Positions 7,453 through 15,074 are shown, counted from the first letter of the stretch. The stretch: 19,056 nucleotides of DNA from DATAYF01 sp036272735 (GCA_036272735.1 DATAYF010000013.1:1-19056), one strand, 5' to 3'. The notes: generated by a model from the letters alone, not told the origin. Numbers and translations: made by a program.

Positions 7453-8715
7453 ATGACGATTGCAAAAGGTTCTACCACGGAGACGCTCACGGAGGAGGAT
7501 GTGCAGGGATTGTTGGCTCAGGGTATTGACCTCGAGCCATTTACCAATAAACGCGTGCTGGTCATTATTCCAGATGGCACGCGTACCGCTCCCATTCCTC
7601 TGCTGTTTCGGGCGTTGTACCAGCAGTTGGGACGCCATGTGCAGCGTCTGGATTATTTGATCGCGCTGGGCACGCACCCGCCAATGTCTGACGATGCCAT
7701 TGATAAGCTGGTTGGCGTGACTGCTGCCGAGCGCGCTGAGAAGTATCCGAACGTGCACATCTATAACCACCACTGGTCCGATCCCAGGACGTTGAAAACC
7801 ATCGGCGTAATCTCGCCTGAAGAGTCGCGCCAACTCTCCGATGGCATCCTTGATACGGAAGTTCCGGTGACAATCAACGGCATGATCTTTCAGTACGATC
7901 AGCTCATCATCTGCGGTCCCGTCTTTCCGCACGAGGTCGCGGGCTTCTCCGGTGGTGCCAAATATTTCTTCCCCGGTATCTCTGGTCCCGCTGTAATCAA
8001 TTTCAGCCACTGGTTGGGCGCGCGCGTGACCAGCATGCAGACGATAGGCGTCAAGGATACGTTGACGCGCCGCGTGATCCATCGCGCCGCCGATTTTATT
8101 CACGTGCCCACGCTCTGCATTGCCCTGGTGTTGCGGGGTCAGGACCTGCACGGTCTCTACATCGGCTCATACCGGGACGCCTTCAACGAAGCCGCTGAAC
8201 TGTCGGGAAAACTCAACATCGTCTGGCGCGATACACCCTTCAAAAAGGTGCTTTCAATGCCCTCGGAGATGTACGATGATCTGTGGACGGCGGCCAAGGC
8301 GATGTACAAGACCGAGCCGGTCATCGCCGATGGTGGCGAGGTCATTATTTACGCGCCACAGATTAGCGAGGTCTCGTATGTGCACGGCAAGTTGATTGAC
8401 GAAATCGGCTATCACGTGCGCGACTACTTCCTCAAGCAGTGGGAACGCTTCAAGGATGTGCCTGGCAGCATCCTGGCGCACAGCACGCACGTCAAAGGCT
8501 CCGGCACCTACGACGCGCAGACCGGCATCGAGTCCCCGCGCATCCAGGTGACGCTGGCGACCAGCATTCCTGAGGAGCGCTGTCGTCGCATCAACCTGGG
8601 CTACGCCGACTATCACAGCATCAACCCCCAGGATTGGCAGGGCCGCGAAGACGAAGGCATCTTATGCGTGCCGCACGCCGGTGAAGTGCTGTACCGTCTG
8701 CGGCAAAACGGATAA
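7453..8715 (+). CDS. LarA-family (DUF2088) nickel-pincer-dependent 2-hydroxyacid racemase/epimerase
   Basis: A 420-aa cytosolic enzyme of the lactate racemase family, which uses the nickel-pincer nucleotide to invert a 2-hydroxy acid. Diagnostic residues are present with the spacing of LarA: PDGTRT with Asp41 and Arg44, ALGTHPP with His75, PHEVAGFSGGAKYFFPG with His160 and Lys170 (the pincer-linking lysine), and NFSHWLG with His186. These match LarA R75, H108, H174, K184 and H200. The start at 7453 is chosen because GGGAGG (7442-7447) lies 5 nt upstream; an in-frame start at 7378 would overlap the promoter. The LarB/LarC/LarE cofactor enzymes are not in the window. Neighbouring dehydratase and reductase genes suggest the substrate is a sugar acid rather than lactate; this is inference. 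Confidence 0.85.
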   Translation: MTIAKGSTTETLTEEDVQGLLAQGIDLEPFTNKRVLVIIPDGTRTAPIPLLFRALYQQLGRHVQRLDYLIALGTHPPMSDDAIDKLVGVTAAERAEKYPNVHIYNHHWSDPRTLKTIGVISPEESRQLSDGILDTEVPVTINGMIFQYDQLIICGPVFPHEVAGFSGGAKYFFPGISGPAVINFSHWLGARVTSMQTIGVKDTLTRRVIHRAADFIHVPTLCIALVLRGQDLHGLYIGSYRDAFNEAAELSGKLNIVWRDTPFKKVLSMPSEMYDDLWTAAKAMYKTEPVIADGGEVIIYAPQISEVSYVHGKLIDEIGYHVRDYFLKQWERFKDVPGSILAHSTHVKGSGTYDAQTGIESPRIQVTLATSIPEERCRRINLGYADYHSINPQDWQGREDEGILCVPHAGEVLYRLRQNG

Positions 8716-8737
8716 ACGGATCTATCGTATATGGTAG

Positions 8738-8770
8738 CGACCTCCCTGGTAGGGGTCGTCCCCGTGGGGA
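8738..8770 (+). promoter_or_regulatory. Two small tandem hairpins in the leader of the dehydratase gene
   Basis: CGACCTC (8738-8744) pairs with GGGGTCG (8752-8758), including one G-T wobble. TCCCC (8759-8763) pairs with GGGGA (8766-8770). They fill most of the 88-nt gap between the LarA-family gene and the dehydratase, just before its ribosome binding site AAAGGAG (8789-8795). They may tune read-through or translation. No known riboswitch class is recognised. Confidence 0.25.
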
Positions 8771-8803
8771 TAGTTCCCTGGTAAAAGTAAAGGAGACAAG
8801 CAT

Positions 8804-10009
8804 ATGGCAGCGCTTGAAATACGTGATGTACGCGTAATCCTTACCATGCCAGACGGTGCTAACCGCCTGGTGATCGTCAAAGTGGAGACGAACGAACCTG
8901 AATTGTATGGCGTGGGCTGCGCCACCTTCACCCAGCGTCATCTCGTGGTGCGTACTGCGGTGGAGGAATATCTCAAGCCATTCTTGATCGGCAAAGACCC
9001 TGAGCGTATCGAAGACCTGTGGCAGACCATGTGGGTCAATTCTTACTGGCGCAATGGTCCCGTGCTCAACAATGCTATTTCGGGGGTCGATATGGCCCTA
9101 TGGGATATCAAGGCCAAACTTGCTCGTATGCCACTCTATCAGCTCTTTGGGGGCAAGTGCCGCGAAGGGGCCGCCGTGTATCGTCACGCTGATGGACGCG
9201 ACGAGTCGGAAGTAGCGGCAAATGTACAGGCATTTATCGAGCAGGGCTATCACTATATCCGTTGCCAGTGGGGCGGTTATGGCGGTCATGCGCCAATGCA
9301 AGCTTCGCCAGAACATGTGCAAGCGGGAGCATATTATGATCCCGACGCGTATGCACGCAGCGTGCCGCGCCTCTTTGAAAAGGTGCGGGCCACGGTCGGC
9401 TACGAGGTCGAGCTGCTGCACGATGTGCACGAACGCATTCAGCCTATCGAAGCGATCCGTCTCGCCAGGCAGCTTGAGCCGTATCGTCTCTTTTTCCTTG
9501 AAGATCCCCTTCCGCCTGAGCAGATCGATTGGTTCAAGATGTTGCGGCAGCAGTGTGCCGTACCCATTGCGATGGGTGAGCTATTTAACAATCCTAATGA
9601 ATGGGTGCCGCTGATCGCCAATCACCTGATCGATTTTATTCGCGTGCACGTCAGCCAGGTTGGCGGTATTACTCCGGCGCGTAAGCTGGCGCTGCTTGGC
9701 GAAACATTTAATGTGCGTACCGCCTGGCATGGCCCTGGCGACACCTCGCCTGTTGGTCATGCCGCCAACCTGCACCTCGACATCAGTAGCCATAACTTTG
9801 GCATTCAGGAGTGGAGCGGTTTTGGTGAACAGGTGCAGGCCGTCTTTCCAGGCTGTCCCCAAGTGCGCAGCGGCTACATGTATCCTAACGACAAACCGGG
9901 GTTAGGCATCGATATCGATGAGCGCGAGGCCGCGAAATACCCCTGCAACGACGGACCACCCACCTGGACCCTCGCTCGTACCCCCGACGGCACCTCGGCG
10001 CGTCCATGA
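8804..10009 (+). CDS. Enolase-superfamily sugar-acid dehydratase (mannonate dehydratase/RspA-like)
   Basis: A 401-aa (beta/alpha)7-barrel enzyme of the mandelate racemase/mannonate dehydratase type, which removes water from a sugar acid to give a 2-keto-3-deoxy acid. The capping domain covers about 1-115. Magnesium ligands are visible as Asp207 in LLHDVHER, Glu233 in FLEDPLPPE and Glu259 in AMGELFNN. His209 follows the first ligand, and AWHGPGDTSPVGHAANLHLD carries His309, the family's general acid/base position. The proline-rich C-terminus with GYMYPNDKPGLGIDIDE is typical of the ManD/RspA group. AAAGGAG lies 8 nt before the ATG. It follows the LarA-family gene by 88 bp and precedes thuA-like by 94 bp, consistent with one pathway. 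The exact substrate (mannonate, gluconate or another acid) cannot be decided. Confidence 0.88.
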   Translation: MAALEIRDVRVILTMPDGANRLVIVKVETNEPELYGVGCATFTQRHLVVRTAVEEYLKPFLIGKDPERIEDLWQTMWVNSYWRNGPVLNNAISGVDMALWDIKAKLARMPLYQLFGGKCREGAAVYRHADGRDESEVAANVQAFIEQGYHYIRCQWGGYGGHAPMQASPEHVQAGAYYDPDAYARSVPRLFEKVRATVGYEVELLHDVHERIQPIEAIRLARQLEPYRLFFLEDPLPPEQIDWFKMLRQQCAVPIAMGELFNNPNEWVPLIANHLIDFIRVHVSQVGGITPARKLALLGETFNVRTAWHGPGDTSPVGHAANLHLDISSHNFGIQEWSGFGEQVQAVFPGCPQVRSGYMYPNDKPGLGIDIDEREAAKYPCNDGPPTWTLARTPDGTSARP

Positions 10010-10037
10010 TACATATAGCGAAGCGTAAAACGACTTG

Positions 10038-10074
10038 TGATACACTGAATAGCAGGGGGCGAACGATCTCCCCC
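10038..10074 (+). promoter_or_regulatory. Extended -10 promoter candidate and small hairpin before the ThuA gene
   Basis: TGATACACT (10038-10046) has the form of an extended -10 element, without a clear -35. It is followed by GGGGG (10055-10059) and CCCCC (10070-10074), which can form a 5-bp stem. The hairpin may instead be a weak terminator of the dehydratase gene. Neither is certain. Confidence 0.25.
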
Positions 10075-10103
10075 TTCATTAACTGGGAAGGATTGTTGTA
10101 TCG

Positions 10104-10826
10104 ATGGCAAAGAATGTACGTGTGACTGTGTGGAACGAATATCGCCACGAACGGAGCGATGAGCAGGTGGCAGCTATTTATCCTGAAGGTATCCATGGCA
10201 CCATTGCCGCAGCTTTGCGTGAAAGCGGTTTTACGACCGGCACCGCGACCCTGGACGAGCTTGAGCATGGACTGACGCAGGAGGTGCTCGACAATACCGA
10301 CGTACTGATCTGGTGGGGCCATATGGCGCACTCCGAGGTGCAGGACGAGATTGTGGAACGTGTGCACGAGCGCGTTCTTGCTGGGATGGGGCTGATCGTG
10401 TTGCACTCCGGCCACTTCTCGAAGATTTTCCGCAAACTTATGGGCACCACCTGTAACCTGAAGTGGCGCGAGGCCAACGATCACGAGCGCATGTGGATTG
10501 TTGCACCCGGTCATCCCATTACCGAGGGGCTGGGCGAGTACATCGAACTCGAACATGAGGAGATGTATGGTGAGCATTTTGATATTCCACAGCCGGAAAG
10601 CCTGGTTTTTGTAAGCTGGTTTAGCGGCGGCGAGATTTTCCGCAGTGGCTGTTGCTACAGCCGTGGGCGTGGCAAGATTTTCTATTTCCGCCCAGGCCAC
10701 GAGACGCTTCCAACCTATCACAACAAACAGGTGCAACGCGTCATCGCCAACGCCGTACGCTGGGCTGCCCCCACCGAGGAGGCTGCGCCGCGCATCTTCG
10801 GCAATACCGCACCGCTTGAGCATTAA
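10104..10826 (+). CDS. ThuA-domain protein (trehalose-utilisation type)
   Basis: A 240-aa protein of the ThuA family, which has a glutamine-amidotransferase-like flavodoxin fold. The N-terminal VTVWNEYRHERSDEQVAAIY and YPEGIHGTIA, then VLIWWGHMAHSEV, GLIVLHSGHFSK, the substrate-pocket region LKWREANDHERMWIVAPGHP and the C-terminal GRGKIFYFRPGHETLPTYH follow the family order. Family members act on sugars oxidised at carbon 3 in trehalose and related disaccharide use; the precise reaction here is not known. There is no signal peptide, so it is cytosolic. GGAAGGA (10086-10092) lies 11 nt before the ATG, somewhat far. Its place between a sugar-acid dehydratase and an aldo/keto reductase supports a carbohydrate role. 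A long structured element begins 7 nt after the stop. Confidence 0.85.
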   Translation: MAKNVRVTVWNEYRHERSDEQVAAIYPEGIHGTIAAALRESGFTTGTATLDELEHGLTQEVLDNTDVLIWWGHMAHSEVQDEIVERVHERVLAGMGLIVLHSGHFSKIFRKLMGTTCNLKWREANDHERMWIVAPGHPITEGLGEYIELEHEEMYGEHFDIPQPESLVFVSWFSGGEIFRSGCCYSRGRGKIFYFRPGHETLPTYHNKQVQRVIANAVRWAAPTEEAAPRIFGNTAPLEH

Positions 10827-10832
10827 TTGTTC

Positions 10833-11005
10833 GTAGAGACCGATTTATTGTGTCCGTCGTACCCTATTGACCAATCGACCCAGCGCCTTGTCATGGGACA
10901 ACTGCCAGGTGAATTGATCGTTCCCGTTGGAAGGGCTTGCATCATGGGTGGCTACGGTGGTGGTTGGTTGATGAGGCACGACGGACACGATAAATTGGTC
11001 CCTAC
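10833..11005 (+). promoter_or_regulatory. Large rod-like inverted-repeat structure, candidate structured leader RNA
   Basis: Positions 10833-10879 face 10959-11005 as an almost gap-free rod. Of 47 opposed positions, 36 are Watson-Crick, 7 are G-U in a plus-strand transcript and 4 are mismatched. The first 28 positions contain only one mismatch. The loop region holds smaller stems: TTGTC-ATGG-GACAA (10888-10901), TTCC-CGTT-GGAA (10921-10932), and TGAT (10915-10918) with ATCA (10941-10944). It fills most of the 220-bp gap between the thuA-like stop and the aldo/keto reductase. Its end is 31 nt before that gene's AAAGGAG. It could be a cis-regulatory leader, an RNase processing site, a small RNA, or a decaying palindrome. 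No known RNA class is recognised. Confidence 0.5.
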
Positions 11006-11046
11006 AGATATTTCGTGCAAATAATCTAAGCAAGAAAAGGAGTATC

Positions 11047-12060
11047 ATGTCAAATCCACATGCTGAACAGTTCGCGGAGAACCGTTACCAGGACATGGTG
11101 TATCGCCGTTCTGGCAATTCGGGGCTGCAATTACCTGCTATCTCGCTGGGAGCCTGGGAAACCTTCGGCGGCTATCGTGGCGAAGAAATCGCGCGCGCCT
11201 GCCTCTATCGCGCCTTCGATTTAGGTATCACACACTTCGACCTGGCGAATAATTATGGCCGACCACCCGGCAACGCCGAAGCGGTCGTGGGGAAGATTTT
11301 GCGCGATATGCCACGCGACGAATTAATTATTTCTTCCAAGGCGGGCTACTACATGTGGCCCGGCCCCTACGGTGACGGACTGTCCAAGAAATACCTCGTG
11401 TCCAGCCTGGATCAATCGCTCAAGCGCCTGGGACTGGATTACGTTGATATCTTCTACGCGCACCGTCCTGACTACGAGACTCCGCTTGAAGAGACGATGG
11501 CCGCGCTCGACCAGATCGTACGACAAGGCAAGGCGCTATATGTTGGCGTCAGCAACTTCCCCGGTGCACACTTAGAGCAAGCGGTGCAGGTGACGCAGCG
11601 CATGAACCTGACGCCGATCACCATCCACCAGCCCAGCTATAACATGCTCAACCGCCGCGTCGAGTACGACCTGCTCGATCATACCAGCCGCAACGGCGTT
11701 GGCGTGATTGCCTTTAGCCCGTTAGCGCAGGGTCGTTTGAGCAGCAAATACCTGGGCGATAACCTGCCCGGCGACTCACGTGCCTCCCTGTGGTGGAACA
11801 ATACGCGCAACGAAGAGGTCTTCAATCGTGAAGCGTTCGAGAAGGTGCGCAGCCTGAACGTCATCGCACAGAAGCGTGGTCAGACCCTGGCGCAGATGGC
11901 ACTGGCCTGGATCTTGCGGCGTCCCGAAGTCACCAGCGTGCTTACTGGCTCCTCGAAGGTCGAGCAGATCGAAGAGAACGTGGCCGCGCTACAAAAGCTG
12001 GACTTTAGCGAAGAAGAACTGGCAGCGATTGACGCGCTGACCCTTGAGTATCCCCGCTAA
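11047..12060 (+). CDS. Aldo/keto reductase (YghZ/Kv-beta-like, NADPH-dependent)
   Basis: A 337-aa TIM-barrel oxidoreductase that reduces an aldehyde or keto group with NADPH in the cytosol. The catalytic tetrad is visible: Asp65 in HFDLANNYG, Tyr70 in the same motif, Lys98 in ISSKAGYYMWPGPYG and His139 in FYAHRPD. The motif GLDYVDIFYAHRPD and cofactor-side segments VGVSNF, AFSPLAQGRLSSKYL and SVLTGSSKVEQIEEN follow the order of the AKR14/YghZ group, which includes L-glyceraldehyde-3-phosphate reductase. AAGGAG lies 4 nt before the ATG. It is the last gene of the catabolic series and ends 8 bp before a 57-bp palindrome. A role in reducing a sugar-derived aldehyde fits the neighbours; specificity is unknown. 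Confidence 0.9.
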   Translation: MSNPHAEQFAENRYQDMVYRRSGNSGLQLPAISLGAWETFGGYRGEEIARACLYRAFDLGITHFDLANNYGRPPGNAEAVVGKILRDMPRDELIISSKAGYYMWPGPYGDGLSKKYLVSSLDQSLKRLGLDYVDIFYAHRPDYETPLEETMAALDQIVRQGKALYVGVSNFPGAHLEQAVQVTQRMNLTPITIHQPSYNMLNRRVEYDLLDHTSRNGVGVIAFSPLAQGRLSSKYLGDNLPGDSRASLWWNNTRNEEVFNREAFEKVRSLNVIAQKRGQTLAQMALAWILRRPEVTSVLTGSSKVEQIEENVAALQKLDFSEEELAAIDALTLEYPR

Positions 12061-12068
12061 AGCAACGA

Positions 12069-12125
12069 ATATACATAGATGCGTGTGTATGTGCTCCGAG
12101 CACATACACACGCATCTATGTATAT
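12069..12125. terminator. 57-bp perfect palindrome, bidirectional terminator candidate
   Basis: Arms 12069-12096 and 12098-12125 pair at all 28 positions around a single central base; in RNA the loop would be a few bases. It lies 8 bp after the aldo/keto reductase stop and 35 bp before the end of the converging kinase-like gene. It can therefore serve both strands. No T-run follows on the plus strand beyond TATATCTTCT. Confidence 0.65.
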
Positions 12126-12160
12126 CTTCTAACAATTTGTGGTTTATGACGGCGCGTCGT

Positions 12161-13315
12161 TTATCGTGCTCCCAGCAGCGCGTGGGCCAGGAAGAGACCG
12201 ATGACGAAGAAGAGCGCGAACAACACGATGCCGATGCCAAGTAATACCAGCACATTGACGTGTTGTGGCTTTGCTTCCATCTCCTGAGCGTAGCCGCGTT
12301 GTGGTACTCCGGCCCAGTCTACAGGCGTAGCAGAAGACGGAGGGAAGTCGGGCAGCATGTTGGCTGTACGCGGATCGGGTGCGTAGGCGGTCGCGGCCGA
12401 TTCGGTAACAGCTTCGCGTGTAGGCGTAGATATAGCCAGGCGACCGGAGGGCACAGCGGAGAATGGCTGCGCGCCACGGGCGACCTCTTCCGTTTGATAC
12501 CCGGCGGCAACGGCAACTTCTACAGGAGCAGGCTCAAGCGCGTCGGAGATTGTACGTAGCTCGGCCAGCAGAGTGTCCGCGCTGCTAATATACTGCGGAT
12601 GCTGGTGGATGACGGCACGAGCAACAACCTCGCAGAGTTCAGCGGGCACATTGCGCATAAAACGCATACGACCATCGGCAGGTGGTTCACCAGGAGTCGT
12701 TCCAGTAGCCCGGCTCGTGAGCAATTGATAGAGCAATAGACCGACCGCGCGGGTATCATCGGCCTGCCGCCCGGCCGTCACCTGACCTGAGGGCAGATGA
12801 TGATCGGCAAGCACCTGTTCAGTGCCGCCCAACCTGTTCCAGACAGTAAAATATTGCATGTCGCTGGGCAGCGCGAAGTTATTCACGCGCACAAGGCCAC
12901 GCCGGTCGCGCAAAATAGCGGAGGGAGTCAGGTCGCCATGGCAGACCTTGCGAGGAGGGCTACTGGCAAAGAGCAGGGCCTGGCAGATTTGCACACCTAG
13001 ATCAACCACCTGTTGGAGAGGCATTTGAGCGTGTAACAGGGTTTGGAAGTTGTCACCATCCACAAATTCTTGCACCAGATAAAGGTGATCAGGATCGGCA
13101 ACGAGATCATAAGTACCAATGATATTGGGGTGAGCAAATTGTGATGTGGCGCGCACAGAAGCGCGATACGCCGGGACTATCTCGGCGGATGGTACCTTGA
13201 CAGCAACTGCACGCTGCAAGACTTGATCGAACCCCTGGTAGACAGCACAGTTTGAGTCCTGTACAACAACTCGTTGCAGGAGATAGCGTCCTTGAATGAC
13301 CCGGCCTGTTACCAC
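12161..13315 (-). CDS. Membrane-anchored Ser/Thr kinase-like protein, predicted pseudokinase
   Basis: A 384-aa protein. The start is GTG at 13315 with GAGAGG 6 nt upstream. The N-terminal kinase fold spans about 8-265: GRYLLQRVV opens it, Lys40 in RAVAVKVPS is the ATP lysine, VQEFVDGDN marks the hinge, and HGDLTPSAIL (126-135) is the catalytic loop with Asp128. Two metal-binding residues are lost: the loop Asn is Ala133, and DFG is replaced by NNF (145-147). Activity is thus unlikely although ATP could still bind. A low-complexity linker (about 270-350) leads to a C-terminal helix at about 354-380 (VNVLVLLGIGIVLFALFFVI), anchoring the kinase-like part on the cytosolic face. It lies 33 bp behind a ROK kinase gene in the same direction, probably one operon. 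A signalling scaffold is possible. Confidence 0.85.
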   Translation of the reverse strand: MVTGRVIQGRYLLQRVVVQDSNCAVYQGFDQVLQRAVAVKVPSAEIVPAYRASVRATSQFAHPNIIGTYDLVADPDHLYLVQEFVDGDNFQTLLHAQMPLQQVVDLGVQICQALLFASSPPRKVCHGDLTPSAILRDRRGLVRVNNFALPSDMQYFTVWNRLGGTEQVLADHHLPSGQVTAGRQADDTRAVGLLLYQLLTSRATGTTPGEPPADGRMRFMRNVPAELCEVVARAVIHQHPQYISSADTLLAELRTISDALEPAPVEVAVAAGYQTEEVARGAQPFSAVPSGRLAISTPTREAVTESAATAYAPDPRTANMLPDFPPSSATPVDWAGVPQRGYAQEMEAKPQHVNVLVLLGIGIVLFALFFVIGLFLAHALLGAR

Positions 13316-13348
13316 TAGATGCCTCTCAAGATGGATTACCCATATGCA

Positions 13349-14347
13349 TTATAAATCCTGTAAAGCCAATGTGACCGCGCCGACCAGGTTCGCGTCGGAA
13401 CCGAGACTGCCCTGAACGATACGCAGGGGCTCGTAGGCAGCGGGAAGGCATAACTGCTGAACTCGTTCGCGCAAGGGAGCGATTAATAGATCGCCTGCTT
13501 GTGCCACTGACCCACCCAGGATAATTACACTAGGATTAATTAAATGGACAATATTGACAAGAGCTGTACCGAGATAGTGATGCACCTGAGAAACGATATG
13601 CTGAGCGATAGAGTCACCTTCTGCGGCCAGGAGGAAGACCTGTTCCGCGCTAAGCTCCGTTACCTGGTCATTAGTGATGCGCTTGATGGTCGCCAGGGTT
13701 TCTGGATATTCATTCGCCAAAGTCAGCATTGCCTTGACGATTGCCTGAGCGGAAGCAAGAGCCTCAAGGTGTCCGTGGCCTCCACAGGAGCAGAGCGGAC
13801 CATCCTCTTGCACGAGCAAATGACCAATCTCGCCAGCGGTACAGGTCATCCCATGATAAATACGCTCGTTGACCACCAGGGCGCCACCGATACCACGCCC
13901 TAAGCCGACATAGAGCACGATGCGCTCGCCCTCGCCAATGCCATGTTGCACTTCAGCCAGTGCAGCGGCGTTCGCATTATTATCAATAATACAAGGCACA
14001 GCAAGTCGTTCAGCAAAGTAATCCTGTAAAGGAAAATTGTCCCAGCCATGAGCATGATACAGGGTACGAACAACGCCACGGGTCGCATCGACCAGTCCAC
14101 CAATTGCCACACCAACTCGCAGCAGGCGTCCATCGGGAAGTCGATCAGGATGGGTGACTTCAGCAAGCATCGTGTCTAACACGCTCAAAGCGGCGCTGGT
14201 ATCAGGGACATCATCCAGGGAACGACGGAGGCGGTAGAGAATTTTCCCATTCAGGTCAGCCAGTGCAACCGACTGCCGGGCTCCACTCCCACTGATTTCG
14301 ATGCCGACAACATATCCTTGTGTGGCTAGCAACTTACCCGTGCTCAT
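13349..14347 (-). CDS. ROK-family sugar kinase (glucokinase-like)
   Basis: A 332-aa cytosolic protein starting at ATG 14347, chosen because CCAGGAG lies 7 nt before it; an in-frame start at 14410 would cover the promoter. ROK signatures: GYVVGIEISGSGARQSVAL (11-29) in the phosphate-binding loop, WDNFPLQDYFAERL, catalytic Asp122 in IIDNNANAAALAE, GLGRGIGGALV (148-158), GEIGHLLV with His176, and the zinc motif CSCGGHGHLEA (186-196). The third zinc Cys of the usual CxCGxxGCxE is His193, an unusual change that may still bind zinc. There is no N-terminal helix-turn-helix, so it is an enzyme rather than a NagC/XylR-type repressor. It is the first gene of an operon with the pseudokinase and diverges from the gene at 14561. 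Confidence 0.88.
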   Translation of the reverse strand: MSTGKLLATQGYVVGIEISGSGARQSVALADLNGKILYRLRRSLDDVPDTSAALSVLDTMLAEVTHPDRLPDGRLLRVGVAIGGLVDATRGVVRTLYHAHGWDNFPLQDYFAERLAVPCIIDNNANAAALAEVQHGIGEGERIVLYVGLGRGIGGALVVNERIYHGMTCTAGEIGHLLVQEDGPLCSCGGHGHLEALASAQAIVKAMLTLANEYPETLATIKRITNDQVTELSAEQVFLLAAEGDSIAQHIVSQVHHYLGTALVNIVHLINPSVIILGGSVAQAGDLLIAPLRERVQQLCLPAAYEPLRIVQGSLGSDANLVGAVTLALQDL

Positions 14348-14428
14348 TATGCAACTCCTGGCATTTTCACTATCGGGAAGAACATTACGCGACCTACTCG
14401 GTTTCGCCACTACTGGAACAACGGACTT

Positions 14429-14456
14429 AGTATATCATACAGAAGGAGAGACGCAA
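14429..14456 (-). promoter_or_regulatory. Promoter candidate for the ROK kinase operon
   Basis: On the minus strand, TTGCGT (14456-14451), a 16-bp spacer and TATACT (14434-14429, 4 of 6) precede the ATG at 14347 by about 80 nt. It faces away from the promoter at 14509-14537, giving a divergent arrangement. Confidence 0.4.
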
Positions 14457-14508
14457 AGTAGCTTAGGATGCTTGTCCCAGTGGGAACGGTTGCATTGTCG
14501 TATCCCTA

Positions 14509-14537
14509 TTGTTACAATACGATAGTCATACTATAAC
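14509..14537 (+). promoter_or_regulatory. Promoter of the small membrane-protein gene
   Basis: TTGTTA (14509-14514), a 17-bp spacer and TATAAC (14532-14537, 5 of 6) stand 23 bp before the ATG at 14561. TGTCGTAT (14496-14503) and ATACGATA (14517-14524) are near-perfect inverted copies flanking the -35 box, so a regulator could bind there. Confidence 0.5.
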
Positions 14538-14560
14538 ATCTATCTGCTGGAGAGAGTCAC

Positions 14561-15058
14561 ATGGCAGCATCATCCGTTACACCAGAGCCAATATTTATAG
14601 GACCGGGCTTGAGTCCCTTCAAAAAGGTCGCTACTGTGATCGGCGTTATTGTGCTCATCGCGCTGGTCCTGGCTATCGCAATTCACGAGGGCTTGTCGGC
14701 AGTTGGTAGTACCATTGTCGCAGTCTTGTTTATTCTCGGCTTTGTCTATTATCTACGCCTGGTTGCGCCTGTGCCTTTTACGATTCAATTGGGGAAAGAG
14801 AAACTGATCAAAAAGAGTCGGCGCAACGAAGTCGTCGAGGTACGATGGGAAGACCTTACGCGCGTGAAAGAGGAGTTTTTCCATAACGGCAAGCGCATCG
14901 GTGTAACCGTGTACCGTAAAGTTACCGAGCCAGGACAGAAGCCCAAGGCCTGGGCGGTCTATCGCGATGACGTCACCGATATCGATGGCCTGGCGCAAGC
15001 GTTGAAGCAGGCCATTCCCGACAGTTGCCAATGGCAGAGCGAGACCGTGCACGATTGA
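14561..15058 (+). CDS. Small membrane protein with two helices and a PH-like cytosolic tail
   Basis: A 165-aa protein with GGAGAG (14550-14555) 5 nt before the ATG. A short N-terminal segment precedes two hydrophobic helices at about 24-42 (VATVIGVIVLIALVLAIAI) and 46-66 (AVGSTIVAVLFILGFVYYL). The remaining 95 residues are polar. They include FTIQLGKEKLIKKSRRNEVVEVRWEDLTRVKEE, then a beta-rich stretch and a final helix GLAQALKQAIPD. This layout resembles YcxB/bacterial-PH-type membrane proteins, but I do not recognise a specific family. The gene stands alone, with its own promoter and a perfect hairpin 17 bp after the stop. It converges on hicB. Confidence 0.7.
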   Translation: MAASSVTPEPIFIGPGLSPFKKVATVIGVIVLIALVLAIAIHEGLSAVGSTIVAVLFILGFVYYLRLVAPVPFTIQLGKEKLIKKSRRNEVVEVRWEDLTRVKEEFFHNGKRIGVTVYRKVTEPGQKPKAWAVYRDDVTDIDGLAQALKQAIPDSCQWQSETVHD

Positions 15059-15074
15059 TGGTATAAACATACCT

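Noticed and set aside
7432..8151. A 239-codon open frame on the minus strand opposite the LarA-family gene
   Set aside because: It is antisense to conserved LarA motifs, with no family signature and no promoter or ribosome binding site that I can support.
9885..10823. A 312-codon open frame on the minus strand opposite the ThuA gene
   Set aside because: It lies fully antisense to a clear ThuA coding sequence and the end of the dehydratase. It has no recognisable domain, and such long antisense frames are common opposite GC-rich genes.
10827..11024. A 65-codon plus-strand frame in the gap before the aldo/keto reductase
   Set aside because: It starts with TTG without a ribosome binding site, its sequence is explained by the inverted-repeat rod, and the translation shows no fold or motif.
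14509..14709. Overlapping plus-strand frame at the start of the membrane-protein gene
   Set aside because: It begins inside the promoter and overlaps a better frame that has a ribosome binding site and membrane helices.
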